Below, piece by piece: positions 57,701-64,000 of a stretch of 64,000 bases of DNA (position 1 is the stretch's first letter; the number at the start of each line of letters is the position of its first letter). Source of the stretch: Streptomyces sp. NBC_01591 (GTDB lineage Bacteria; Actinomycetota; Actinomycetes; Streptomycetales; Streptomycetaceae); NCBI RefSeq assembly GCF_035918155.1, contig NZ_CP109327.1:2356001-2420000 (forward strand). The letters run 5' to 3'. The position numbers and the translations under genes are program-made. Below the pieces are notes generated by a model. It did not search any database. It saw nothing but the letters and a program-made list of their open reading frames with translations, and had not been told where the DNA came from.

Positions 57701-58305
57701 ACCCGGCGCTCGATCTCGATGCCGTGGTCCATCAGCTCCAGGAAGTACTTGCCCTCGCCGAAGATGTCCTTGTAGTCGGAGGCGGCCTGGACCGCCTCGT
57801 CGAACTGGCCGAGCCGCAGCCGGGTCTGCACCTCGCCCGAGGGGCAGCCGGTGGACGCGATCAGGCCCTCGGACCACTGGGCGATGGTCTCCTTGTCCAT
57901 GCGCGGCCACTTCTGCAGCCAGCCCTCGGCGTACGCGTCCGAGGACAGCTTGAAGAGGTTGTGCAGGCCCTTCGCGTTCGACGCCCAGATCGTCTTGTGG
58001 GTGTAACCACCCGAACCCGACACGTCGTCGCGCTTCTGGTGCGGCTGGCCCCACTGGATCTTCCGCTTGTGCTTGCGCGACTCCGGGGCGACGTACGCCT
58101 CGATGCCGATGATCGGCGTGACGCCCGCCTTCTGCGCCGAGTGGAAGAAGTCGTAGGCCCCGTGCAGGTTGCCGTGGTCCGTCATCGCGATGTGCGACAT
58201 GCCCATTTCATTACAGGCAGCGAACATGTCCTTGAGCCGCGCGGCACCGTCCAACAGGGAGTACTGGGTGTGGACGTGAAGGTGCGTGAAGGGCGGCTTG
58301 GTCAC
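54766..58305 (-). CDS. dnaE: DNA polymerase III alpha subunit (replicative DnaE1)
   Basis: A 1179-aa alpha subunit of the usual actinobacterial length. The N-terminal PHP domain starts FTHLHVHTQYSLLDGA. The polymerase catalytic Asp residues lie in SMPDVDIDFDERRR (about residue 410), after GPGRGSAAGS. The tandem helix-hairpin-helix, OB-fold and tau-binding C-terminus follow. No intein is seen. The GTG at 58305 is chosen for its GGAGG nine bases upstream and family start. This is the replicative polymerase and should be essential. Confidence 0.97.
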   Translation of the reverse strand: MTKPPFTHLHVHTQYSLLDGAARLKDMFAACNEMGMSHIAMTDHGNLHGAYDFFHSAQKAGVTPIIGIEAYVAPESRKHKRKIQWGQPHQKRDDVSGSGGYTHKTIWASNAKGLHNLFKLSSDAYAEGWLQKWPRMDKETIAQWSEGLIASTGCPSGEVQTRLRLGQFDEAVQAASDYKDIFGEGKYFLELMDHGIEIERRVRDGLLEIGKKLNIPPLVTNDSHYTYAHEATAHDALLCIQTGKNLSDPDRFRFDGTGYYLKTTDEMYAVDSSDAWQEGCANTLLVAQQIDTTGMFEKRDLMPKFDIPDGYTEITWFQEEVRVGMDRRFPGGVPEDRQKQVEYEMDIIIQMGFPGYFLVVADFIMWAKNNGIAVGPGRGSAAGSIVAYAMGITDLDPIEHGLIFERFLNPERVSMPDVDIDFDERRRVEVIRYVTEKYGADKVAMIGTYGKIKAKNAIKDSARVLGYPYAMGDRLTKAMPADVLGKGIDLNGITDPKHPRYSEAGEIRGMYENEPDVKKVIDTAKGVEGLVRQMGVHAAGVIMSSEPIVDHAPIWVRHTDGVTITQWDYPQCESLGLLKMDFLGLRNLTIMDDAVKMVESNKGVKLDLLGLPLNDPKTYEMLCRGDTLGVFQFDGGPMRSLLRQMQPDNFEDISAVSALYRPGPMGMNSHTNYAERKNGRQEITPIHPELEEPLKEVLGLTYGLIVYQEQVQKAAQIVAGYSLGEADILRRVMGKKKPEELAKNFVLFEAGAKEKGFSDAAIKALWDVLVPFAGYAFNKAHSSAYGLVTYWTAYLKANYPAEYMAALLTSVKDDKDKSAVYLNECRRMGIKVLPPNVNESLSNFAAQGDDVILFGLTAVRNVGQNVVDSIIRCRKAKGKYSTFPDFLDKVEAVVCNKRTVESLIKAGAFDEMGHTRKGLVAHHEPMIDNVVQVKRKEAEGQFDLFGGMGEEESDEPGFGLDVEFSDIEWEKSYLLAQEREMLGLYVSDHPLFGLEHVLSDKADSSISQLTGGEHADGAIVTVGGIISGLQRKMTKQGNAWAIATVEDLAGSIECMFFPATYQLVSTQLVEDTVVFVKGRLDKREDVPRLVAMEMQVPDISSAGTNAPVVLTIPTVKITPPMVSRLGEVLSSHRGDTEVRIRLQGPRKTTVLRLDRHRVKPDPALFGDLKVLLGPSCLAG

Positions 58306-58484
58306 GGCGCTGTGCCTCCGGTGTGCTGGCGCGGCGCGGAGCGCCTCCGTGAGGGGCGGCGGTCGGGCGACGGGCGGGCGATGACGGGCTGGGGGGACAG
58401 CGTGGAAGTCTACGTCTTCGAGGTGACGGACGACGGGCACTCCCGGGTACGGTCGCGCGTTGAAGGGCTGAGCGGCCCGTCCCA

Positions 58485-58510
58485 TTTGTCATGCACGTTT
58501 GTCATGCACG
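58485..58510. repeat. Tandem 13-bp direct repeat
   Basis: Two perfect adjacent copies of TTTGTCATGCACG, 25-50 bases before the DUF2252 start, in the gap divergent to dnaE. It may bind an activator of the DUF2252 gene. Confidence 0.65.
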
Positions 58511-58534
58511 CCAGGTACCAGGAGGCACCCAGAG

Positions 58535-59860
58535 ATGTCGGAAGCGCAGACCGGCGCAGCGCAGCGCGGGGAGCAGATTCTTGAGGTCTTCGACACCGCG
58601 TTCGGGGAGCTGATGGCCGCCGATCCGGCAGCCTTCCGGGTCAAGTTCCGCAAGATGGCCGGCTCGGCGTTCGCCTTCTACCGGGGCACGGCCTGCCTGT
58701 ACTACAGCGACCTCAGCTCGATGAGGACCCCGGACCCCTATCTGGATGAGCGGACCAGCAGGGTATGGGTGCACGGCGATCTGCATGCCGAGAACTTCGG
58801 CACCTACATGGATGCCAACGGCCGCCTCGTCTTCAATGTGAACGACTTCGATGAGGCCTTCGTAGCCCCCTTCACCTGGGACCTCAAGCGGTTCGCCGCC
58901 TCCGTCGCCCTGATCGGGTACGCGAAGGCGCTGAGCGACGACCAGATCACCGAGCTGGTCCGGGTCTACGCGGCGGCCTACCGCGAGCGGATCCACGCCC
59001 TGGCGACGGGCGCGAAGAACGACGAGGTGCCGCCGTTCACGCTGGACACGGCGCAGGGCCCGCTGCTGGACGCGCTGCGCGACGCCCGGTCGCTGACCCG
59101 GTTCTCGCTGCTGGACTCGATGACGGAGATCCGGGACTTCGAGCGCCGGTTCGCGCCGGGCGGCGGCTCGATCGATCTGGACGCGGCGACGCGCTACAAG
59201 GTGCTGGCCGCCTTCGACGGCTATCTGGAGACGCTGCCGGAGTCGAGCCTGACCCGCCCCGACTCGTACCGGGTGAAGGATGTCGTCGGCCGTCGCGGCA
59301 TCGGCATCGGTTCGGCCGGGCTGCCCTCGTACAACATCCTTCTGGAGGGCAACAGCGACGCCCTGGAGAACGATGTGGTGATCTATCTCAAGCAGGCGCA
59401 GACGCCCGCGGTCTCCCGGCACATCACCGACGCGGCCGTGCGCGACTACTTCCAGCACGAGGGCCACCGCACCGTGATCTCGCAGCGCGCCCTGCAGGCG
59501 CACGCCGACCCGTGGCTCGGCTGGACCGAGCTGGACGGGGCGGGGCAGCTGGTCGCCGAGGTTTCTCCGTACGCCGTCGATCTGGACTGGTCCGACATCG
59601 ACGAGCCGGAGGAGATCGCGGCGGTCGTCGCCGATCTGGGCCGGGCGACGGCGACGATGCACTCCGCGGCGGACGACGAGAGCGGCCACTCGCTGGTGCC
59701 GTTCTCCACCGAGCGGGCGATCGACGCGGCGATCGCGGCCGACGAGGAGGGCTTCGCCGATCTGCTGGTGGACTTCGCCCACAGCTACGGCGCCCGGGCC
59801 CGCGCCGACCACCAGATCTTCGTGGATCTCTTCCGCAACGGCCGCATTCCGGGGCTCTAG
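58535..59860 (+). CDS. DUF2252 (kinase-like fold) protein
   Basis: A 441-aa DUF2252 protein. WVHGDLHAENFGTY (about 84-97) and VNDFDEAFVAP resemble the catalytic and metal-binding loops of aminoglycoside-phosphotransferase-like kinases. FYRGTACLYYSDL and YNILLEGN are other conserved segments. Its substrate is unknown. The ATG at 58535 has AGGAGG nine bases upstream. It is divergent from dnaE. Confidence 0.9.
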   Translation: MSEAQTGAAQRGEQILEVFDTAFGELMAADPAAFRVKFRKMAGSAFAFYRGTACLYYSDLSSMRTPDPYLDERTSRVWVHGDLHAENFGTYMDANGRLVFNVNDFDEAFVAPFTWDLKRFAASVALIGYAKALSDDQITELVRVYAAAYRERIHALATGAKNDEVPPFTLDTAQGPLLDALRDARSLTRFSLLDSMTEIRDFERRFAPGGGSIDLDAATRYKVLAAFDGYLETLPESSLTRPDSYRVKDVVGRRGIGIGSAGLPSYNILLEGNSDALENDVVIYLKQAQTPAVSRHITDAAVRDYFQHEGHRTVISQRALQAHADPWLGWTELDGAGQLVAEVSPYAVDLDWSDIDEPEEIAAVVADLGRATATMHSAADDESGHSLVPFSTERAIDAAIAADEEGFADLLVDFAHSYGARARADHQIFVDLFRNGRIPGL

Positions 59861-59901
59861 CCCCTGCGCCCCAGCCCTTTAGGGGTCACTTACAGGTTGG
59901 C

Positions 59902-60639
59902 ATGCGACACTCCTCGGCGATGGACATATCCGGGACGCAGCTCAGAGTCGTTCGCGCGGCGCTTTTCACAGCGCTGGTCGTGACGCTCTCCGCTGCGTCC
60001 CATGTGCTGCTCTCCCAGGTCCCGCTGCCGCTGACCGCCGTCGCCCTGCTGGCCGCCGCGGTCTTCGCCGTGGCGTACGCGCTGGCCGGCCGGGAGCGCG
60101 GCTTCGGGGCGATCGCCGGACTGCTGGTCCCGCTGGAGCTGGCCGCCGACACCGTCTTCACCACCGGTCAGCACGTCTGTTACGGCGCGGCCGGCGGCCC
60201 GATCGCGGGGCCGCTGCGTTCGGTCGGCGTCGATGTGTTGTGCGGCGGCGCGTTCGGCACCGGTGCGGCGCGGGCCGGTGCCGATGTCACCCCGCTCGCC
60301 TCGGTGGCCGACGCCGGACACACCACGGTCGCGCTGCTGGCCTCGCCCGGCCCCGCGGTGCCGTGGCTGCTGCTCGCCGCCCATGTGACGGTCGGCCTGC
60401 TCGCCGCGGCCTGGCTCCGGCGGGGCGAAACCGCGCTGGTCGCCCTGCTGGGTGCGGCCGCCGCCCTGGCGTTCCGGCCGCTGCTGATCGCGGTCGCCGT
60501 GGTCGGTACGGCCCGCCGCTCGGTACGCCGCCGGGTGCGGCCCGCCGGGCACGGCCCGCACCTGCTGGCACACGCCCGTCTGCTCGTGCACTCCGTGGGA
60601 CGGAGGGGACCGCCGCGCTCGGCCTGCGCCATCGCCTGA
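59902..60639 (+). CDS. Integral membrane protein
   Basis: A 245-aa protein with about five hydrophobic segments and a basic C-terminus (RRSVRRRVRPAGH). The Cys in TGQHVCYG and in VLCGGA might pair outside the membrane. Two ATGs fit (59902 and 59920) and neither has a clear ribosome site. It lies 48 bases before the DsbA-like gene and could be its membrane partner. I do not recognise a named family with certainty. Confidence 0.72.
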   Translation: MRHSSAMDISGTQLRVVRAALFTALVVTLSAASHVLLSQVPLPLTAVALLAAAVFAVAYALAGRERGFGAIAGLLVPLELAADTVFTTGQHVCYGAAGGPIAGPLRSVGVDVLCGGAFGTGAARAGADVTPLASVADAGHTTVALLASPGPAVPWLLLAAHVTVGLLAAAWLRRGETALVALLGAAAALAFRPLLIAVAVVGTARRSVRRRVRPAGHGPHLLAHARLLVHSVGRRGPPRSACAIA

Positions 60640-60687
60640 GCACGCACATCCCCGACGACGTACCCCTCACACCATGGAGATACAGAC

Positions 60688-61500
60688 ATGAGCAAGCGCA
60701 ACAGCCAGGCCAACAAGTCGGCGGCCCGCGAGCGGCTGCGCGCCGAGCGCGAGCGCCAGGCCAAGAAGGACAAGGCCCGCCGGCAGATCATCGTCGGCGT
60801 CTCGATCGTCGGCGTCCTGGCGGTCGTGGGCCTCGGCACCTGGGGCTTCATGCAGCTGAACAAGCCGTCCGGCTGGGAGGCGGCCAAGGACGCGAAGGTG
60901 ACCGCGCCCAAGAACACCTCGGGCGAGAACGGCACCAACGTCGTCATCGGCAAGTCGACCGCCAAGAAGACCCTGGAGCTGTACGAGGACTCGCGCTGCC
61001 CGATCTGCGGAACGTTCGAGCAGTCCATCGGCGAGACGGTGCACAAGGACGTCGACGCCGGGAAGTACAAGATCAAGTACATCGGTGCCACGTTCATCGA
61101 CGACATGGCCGGCGGCGAGGGCTCGAAGAACGCGCTGAGCGCGCTCGGCGCCGCGCTCGATGTCAGCCCGGAGGCATTCCTCGACTACAAGGCCGCGCTC
61201 TACTCCGCGAAGTACCACCCGGAGGAGACCGACGACAAGTTCAAGGACGACTCCTACCTGATCAAGATCGCCGACTCGGTGGACGCGCTGAAGGGCAACG
61301 CCGCCTTCCAGAAGAACGTCAAGGACGGCACGTTCGACAGCTGGGCGATGAAGATGTCGGCGGCGTTCGAGGACAGCGGCGTGAAGGGCACCCCGACGCT
61401 GAAGATGGACGGCAAGGCGCTCACCGACGGCCAGAGCGAGAACGCTCCGATGACGGTGGATGCCTTCAACACCGCGATCACGGCCGCGCTGAAGGGCTGA
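60688..61500 (+). CDS. Membrane-anchored DsbA-family thioredoxin-fold protein
   Basis: A 270-aa paralogue of the protein at 29.1-29.9 kb. A basic N-terminus ([23 protein letters not shown]) precedes one membrane helix (about 33-54). The extracytoplasmic DsbA-type fold carries the active site [10 protein letters not shown] and the cis-Pro loop GTPTLKMDG. It is likely a disulfide oxidoreductase for secreted proteins. GGAGATACAG precedes the ATG. A terminator follows. The preceding membrane protein may be functionally linked. Confidence 0.9.
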   Translation: MSKRNSQANKSAARERLRAERERQAKKDKARRQIIVGVSIVGVLAVVGLGTWGFMQLNKPSGWEAAKDAKVTAPKNTSGENGTNVVIGKSTAKKTLELYEDSRCPICGTFEQSIGETVHKDVDAGKYKIKYIGATFIDDMAGGEGSKNALSALGAALDVSPEAFLDYKAALYSAKYHPEETDDKFKDDSYLIKIADSVDALKGNAAFQKNVKDGTFDSWAMKMSAAFEDSGVKGTPTLKMDGKALTDGQSENAPMTVDAFNTAITAALKG

Positions 61501-61533
61501 CCGGCCGGCGACATTCCGGCAGCGGCTCCCCGA

Positions 61534-61566
61534 CGGGCAGGCGAACTTCCTTTGTTCGCCTGCCCG
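61534..61566 (+). terminator. Terminator after the second DsbA-like gene
   Basis: A 13-bp perfect stem (61534-61546 with 61554-61566) with a 7-nt loop, 34 bases past the stop. It lies 31 bases before the phoD start. Confidence 0.8.
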
Positions 61567-61597
61567 TTCGGCTTACCGGTCAGTAGGGTGCTGCTCC

Positions 61598-63259
61598 GTG
61601 ACCAGTCGACATCTCTCCTCGCCGCTCGCCGCCCCCAGCCGCCGCACGGTCGTCAAGGCCGCTGCCGCCACCGCCGTCGCCGCTCCCGTGCTGGCCTCCG
61701 CCGCCACCGCACGCGCCGCGGACGGGCCCGCCTTCCTGCACGGCGTCGCCTCCGGCGACCCCCTCCCCGACGGCATCCTTCTCTGGACCCGCGTCACCCC
61801 GACCCCCGACGCGGTGCCCGGTTCGGGCCGCGGCGCCGATACGGCGGTGCGCTGGGAGGTCGCCGAGGACAAGGACTTCGCCCGGGTCGTCGCCCGGGGC
61901 ACGACCGTCGCGAAGGCCGCGTCCGACCACACCGTCAAGGCCGATGTGCGGGGCCTGGCCCCCGCCACCGCGTACTGGTTCCGCTTCTCGGCGGGCGACG
62001 GCACACAGACCGTCTCACCGGCCGGCCGCACCCGGACGGCGCCCGCGGCGGGGGCGGCCACGCCCGGTGTGCGGTTCGGGGTGGTGTCGTGCGCCAACTG
62101 GGAGGCCGGGTACTTCTCCCCGTACCGCCACCTCGCCGCCCGCGCCGACCTCGACGCGGTGCTCCACCTCGGCGACTACATCTACGAGTACGCCTCGGGC
62201 AGTTACCCGGACGCGAAGTACGTCGTACGCCCGCACGAGCCGAAGCACGAGATCCTCACCCTCGCCGACTACCGCACCCGGCACGGCACGTACAAGACGG
62301 ACACCGACCTCCAGACCCTGCACGCCACCCACCCGTTGATCGCGATCTGGGACGACCACGAGTTCGCCAACGACGCCTGGTCGGGCGGGGCCGAGAACCA
62401 CACACCGGGCACGGAGGGCGCCTGGGCGGACCGGGTCGCGGGCGCCAAGCAGGCGTACTTCGAGTGGATGCCGGTCCGCGCCTCCACCGAGGGCACCGTC
62501 TACCGGCGGCTGCGCTTCGGCAACCTGGCCGATCTCCACCTCCTCGATCTGCGCAGCTTCCGCTCCCAGCAGGCGTCGATCGGCAACGGCGCGGTCGACG
62601 ACCCGGAGCGCACCATCACCGGCCGGGCGCAGCTGGACTGGCTGAAGGCGGGACTGGCCGGCTCGGACGCCGCCTGGAAGCTGGTCGGCACATCGGTGAT
62701 GATCTCGCCGGTCGCGTTCGGCTCCGTGCCCGCCCATCTGCTGGAACCGCTGGCCGAGTTGCTGGGGCTGCCCAAGGAGGGCCTCGCCGTCAACGTCGAC
62801 CAGTGGGACGGCTACACGGACGACCGCAAGGAGCTGATCTCGCACCTGCGGGACCGGTCGATCACCAACACGGTCTTCCTGACCGGCGACATCCACATGG
62901 CCTGGGCCAATGACGTACCGGTGAAGGCGGCGACGTATCCGCTCTCCGGCTCGGCCGCCACCGAGTTCGTGGTGACGTCGGTGACCTCGGACAACATCGA
63001 CGACATCCTGCACGTGGCACCGCAGACGGTCTCGGTGGTCGCGGCGGCCGCGGTGAAGGCCGCCAACCGCCATGTGAAGTGGGTGGACATGGACTCGCAC
63101 GGCTACGGCGTCCTCGATGTGACCGCCGAGCGCTCGCAGATGGACTACTACGCGGTCTCCGACCGGACGAAGCGGGACGCGACCTCCGCCTGGACGCGTT
63201 CGTACCGGACGCTCAGCGGGACGCAGAAGGTCGAGCGGGTGGACCGGCCGGTGCGCTGA
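61598..63259 (+). CDS. phoD: Secreted alkaline phosphatase/phosphodiesterase PhoD
   Basis: A 553-aa PhoD-type metallophosphatase. The Tat signal is visible as [29 protein letters not shown] (SRRTVVK core). A PhoD N-terminal domain follows, then [32 protein letters not shown] and LTGDIHMA metal-binding motifs. It releases phosphate from organic phosphoesters outside the cell. The GTG at 61598 lacks a ribosome site; TAGGGT eight bases upstream suggests a leaderless message. The gene is expected to be phosphate-controlled, but a clear PHO box was not found. Confidence 0.94.
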   Translation: MTSRHLSSPLAAPSRRTVVKAAAATAVAAPVLASAATARAADGPAFLHGVASGDPLPDGILLWTRVTPTPDAVPGSGRGADTAVRWEVAEDKDFARVVARGTTVAKAASDHTVKADVRGLAPATAYWFRFSAGDGTQTVSPAGRTRTAPAAGAATPGVRFGVVSCANWEAGYFSPYRHLAARADLDAVLHLGDYIYEYASGSYPDAKYVVRPHEPKHEILTLADYRTRHGTYKTDTDLQTLHATHPLIAIWDDHEFANDAWSGGAENHTPGTEGAWADRVAGAKQAYFEWMPVRASTEGTVYRRLRFGNLADLHLLDLRSFRSQQASIGNGAVDDPERTITGRAQLDWLKAGLAGSDAAWKLVGTSVMISPVAFGSVPAHLLEPLAELLGLPKEGLAVNVDQWDGYTDDRKELISHLRDRSITNTVFLTGDIHMAWANDVPVKAATYPLSGSAATEFVVTSVTSDNIDDILHVAPQTVSVVAAAAVKAANRHVKWVDMDSHGYGVLDVTAERSQMDYYAVSDRTKRDATSAWTRSYRTLSGTQKVERVDRPVR

Positions 63260-63310
63260 GGGATCATTTTCAGCCACTCCCTCATATGTTGACGGTGCAT
63301 TACATCGCTA

Positions 63311-63358
63311 CGGCGGGTGGCGTATCCCATGGCTCGAATGGGGACACACCACCCGCCG
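63311..63358 (+). terminator. Terminator-like hairpin after phoD
   Basis: A 10-bp stem (63311-63320 with 63349-63358); the loop holds a second small stem (TCCCAT/ATGGGA). It is 52 bases past the phoD stop. Confidence 0.55.
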
Positions 63359-63360
63359 GG

Positions 63361-63418
63361 GTAACGCCTACGGTTACGTCGCCGTCTCAAACTCTGGAAC
63401 ACGAAGAAAGATTTCTTC
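63361..63418. promoter_or_regulatory. Two inverted repeats upstream of the metalloprotease gene
   Basis: GTAAC-n7-GTTAC at 63361-63377 and GAAGAAA-GA-TTTCTTC at 63403-63418 lie 130-185 bases before the start. They may be operators; regulators are unknown. The 285-base gap holds no other clear feature. Confidence 0.35.
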
Positions 63419-63544
63419 CGGTTTCCCCCCTTTGGCGAATACCTGATTGGGCCTGATCATTCCTCCTCGGAGGCTGACATGCGCACGTAATCTCCCGGCG
63501 GCGGGTGAGGAAATGCCTCTCCCACACATCCGCAAGGAGTCCCC

Positions 63545-64000
63545 GTGCGCACTCTTGCCCGTATATCGCCGCGTATGCGTAACCGTGCGATCGGCACTGC
63601 CGTTCTGGCCGGAACCCTGGCCCTGGCACCGCTCTCCGCTCCCTCCGGCTCCGCCGCTTCGGCCGCCTCCAGGGTCTCCGCCTCGTCCGCCCAGAAGTGC
63701 GGGGACGACGCGGGCATCAGCGCAACGGCACGGGAGGCCCGCCCCTCGGGCGCCGCCCACGCCGACGACCCCAATGAGCTGACCGCGACCCAGGCCAAGG
63801 CCATGGACGCGCAGTTGAAGCAGAGACTCGCGGACCGCCGGCTCAGCGGCTCCTCGCTCGCCGCGGGCGCGACGATCCCGGTGTACTTCCACGTCGTGCA
63901 CTCCGGGACGACCGGCAAGCTCAGCGCGTCCGCGATCAGCAGCCAGATGAGCGTCCTGAACGCCGCCTACAGCGGACAGGGCTCGGGCAACACGGACTCC
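63545..64000 (+). CDS. Secreted zinc metalloprotease (M43 type), 5' part only
   Basis: The first 152 codons of a gene cut by the window end. GTG at 63545 follows AAGGAG. The N-terminus is a signal peptide (RNRAIGTAVLAGTLALAPL). A pro-region follows, with a Cys in AQKCGDD, and then the start of the mature domain TIPVYFHVVHSG and SASAISSQMSVLNAAY. This pattern matches Streptomyces secreted M43 (pappalysin-like) metalloproteases. The HExxH zinc site should lie just outside the window. Confidence 0.85.
   Translation, partial: MRTLARISPRMRNRAIGTAVLAGTLALAPLSAPSGSAASAASRVSASSAQKCGDDAGISATAREARPSGAAHADDPNELTATQAKAMDAQLKQRLADRRLSGSSLAAGATIPVYFHVVHSGTTGKLSASAISSQMSVLNAAYSGQGSGNTDS

Noticed and set aside
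54838..58584. A 1248-codon open frame antisense to dnaE
   Set aside because: Same GC artefact; it lies wholly over a full-length, motif-complete dnaE.
61554..61584. PHO-box-like repeats GTTCGCC / GTTCGGC / GGTCAGT before phoD
   Set aside because: Repeats are spaced by 12 rather than the 11 bases of known PhoP sites, two lie in or next to the terminator stem of the preceding gene, and matches to GTTCACC are partial.

Overview
The window is a high-GC actinobacterial chromosome segment with GTG/ATG starts, many 4-base ATGA/GTGA gene overlaps and very little non-coding DNA. Gene content and order (gltBD, lgt, trpCMBA, trpE, hisI, the hisD-to-hisF operon with the bifunctional isomerase PriA, dnaE, phoD) are those of the conserved core of a Streptomyces chromosome. 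No rRNA, tRNA, CRISPR array, prophage or insertion sequence was seen.

Left part (1-9.4 kb): a steroid C/D-ring (HIP-CoA) degradation locus. It has an IpdC-like flavoenzyme, a FadA6-like thiolase, a KstR2-like TetR repressor, an IpdF-like reductase, an enoyl-CoA hydratase and a pair of acyl-CoA dehydrogenases. A near-consensus KstR2 box lies in the divergent promoter at 6.28 kb. A DEAD-box RNA helicase and a cold-shock protein sit inside the locus. From 9.35 to 12.3 kb come a flavin-nucleotide-binding protein, a HutD protein, a VWA protein and a rhomboid protease.

Middle part: glutamate synthase (gltB-gltD), a VIT1/CCC1-like transporter, then a tightly coupled six-gene operon (20-27.9 kb). 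That operon encodes three ADP-ribosylglycohydrolases (four domains, one degenerate), a ribokinase, a class III CoA-transferase and a CitE-like lyase. This is the least explained system in the window. Next is a mostly leftward block: trpE, three small membrane proteins, trpC-trpM-trpB-trpA, a DsbA-like protein and lgt. hisI lies upstream of trpE. The his operon runs hisD-hisC-hisB-(55-aa membrane protein)-hisH-priA-ridA-hisF. No trpF is seen, which fits the dual HisA/TrpF role of PriA.

Right part (45.7-64 kb): a membrane protein with a beta-helix-like N-terminus, an uncharacterised repeat-type protein, a Lon-substrate-binding-domain protein, a YbaK deacylase, a membrane protein, an ABC exporter pair, a NYN-domain protein, a 59-aa hydrophilic protein, dnaE, a DUF2252 protein, a second DsbA-like protein with a membrane partner, phoD, and the start of a secreted M43 metalloprotease cut by the window end.

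Notable non-coding structure includes strong terminator hairpins at most gene-cluster ends, a 160-bp inverted-repeat element next to trpE, an 18-bp-arm hairpin upstream of the VIT1 gene, an operator overlapping a predicted leaderless promoter for an ArsR-type regulator, and several other predicted leaderless starts. All family assignments are by eye from motifs and remembered family sequences; no searches were run.
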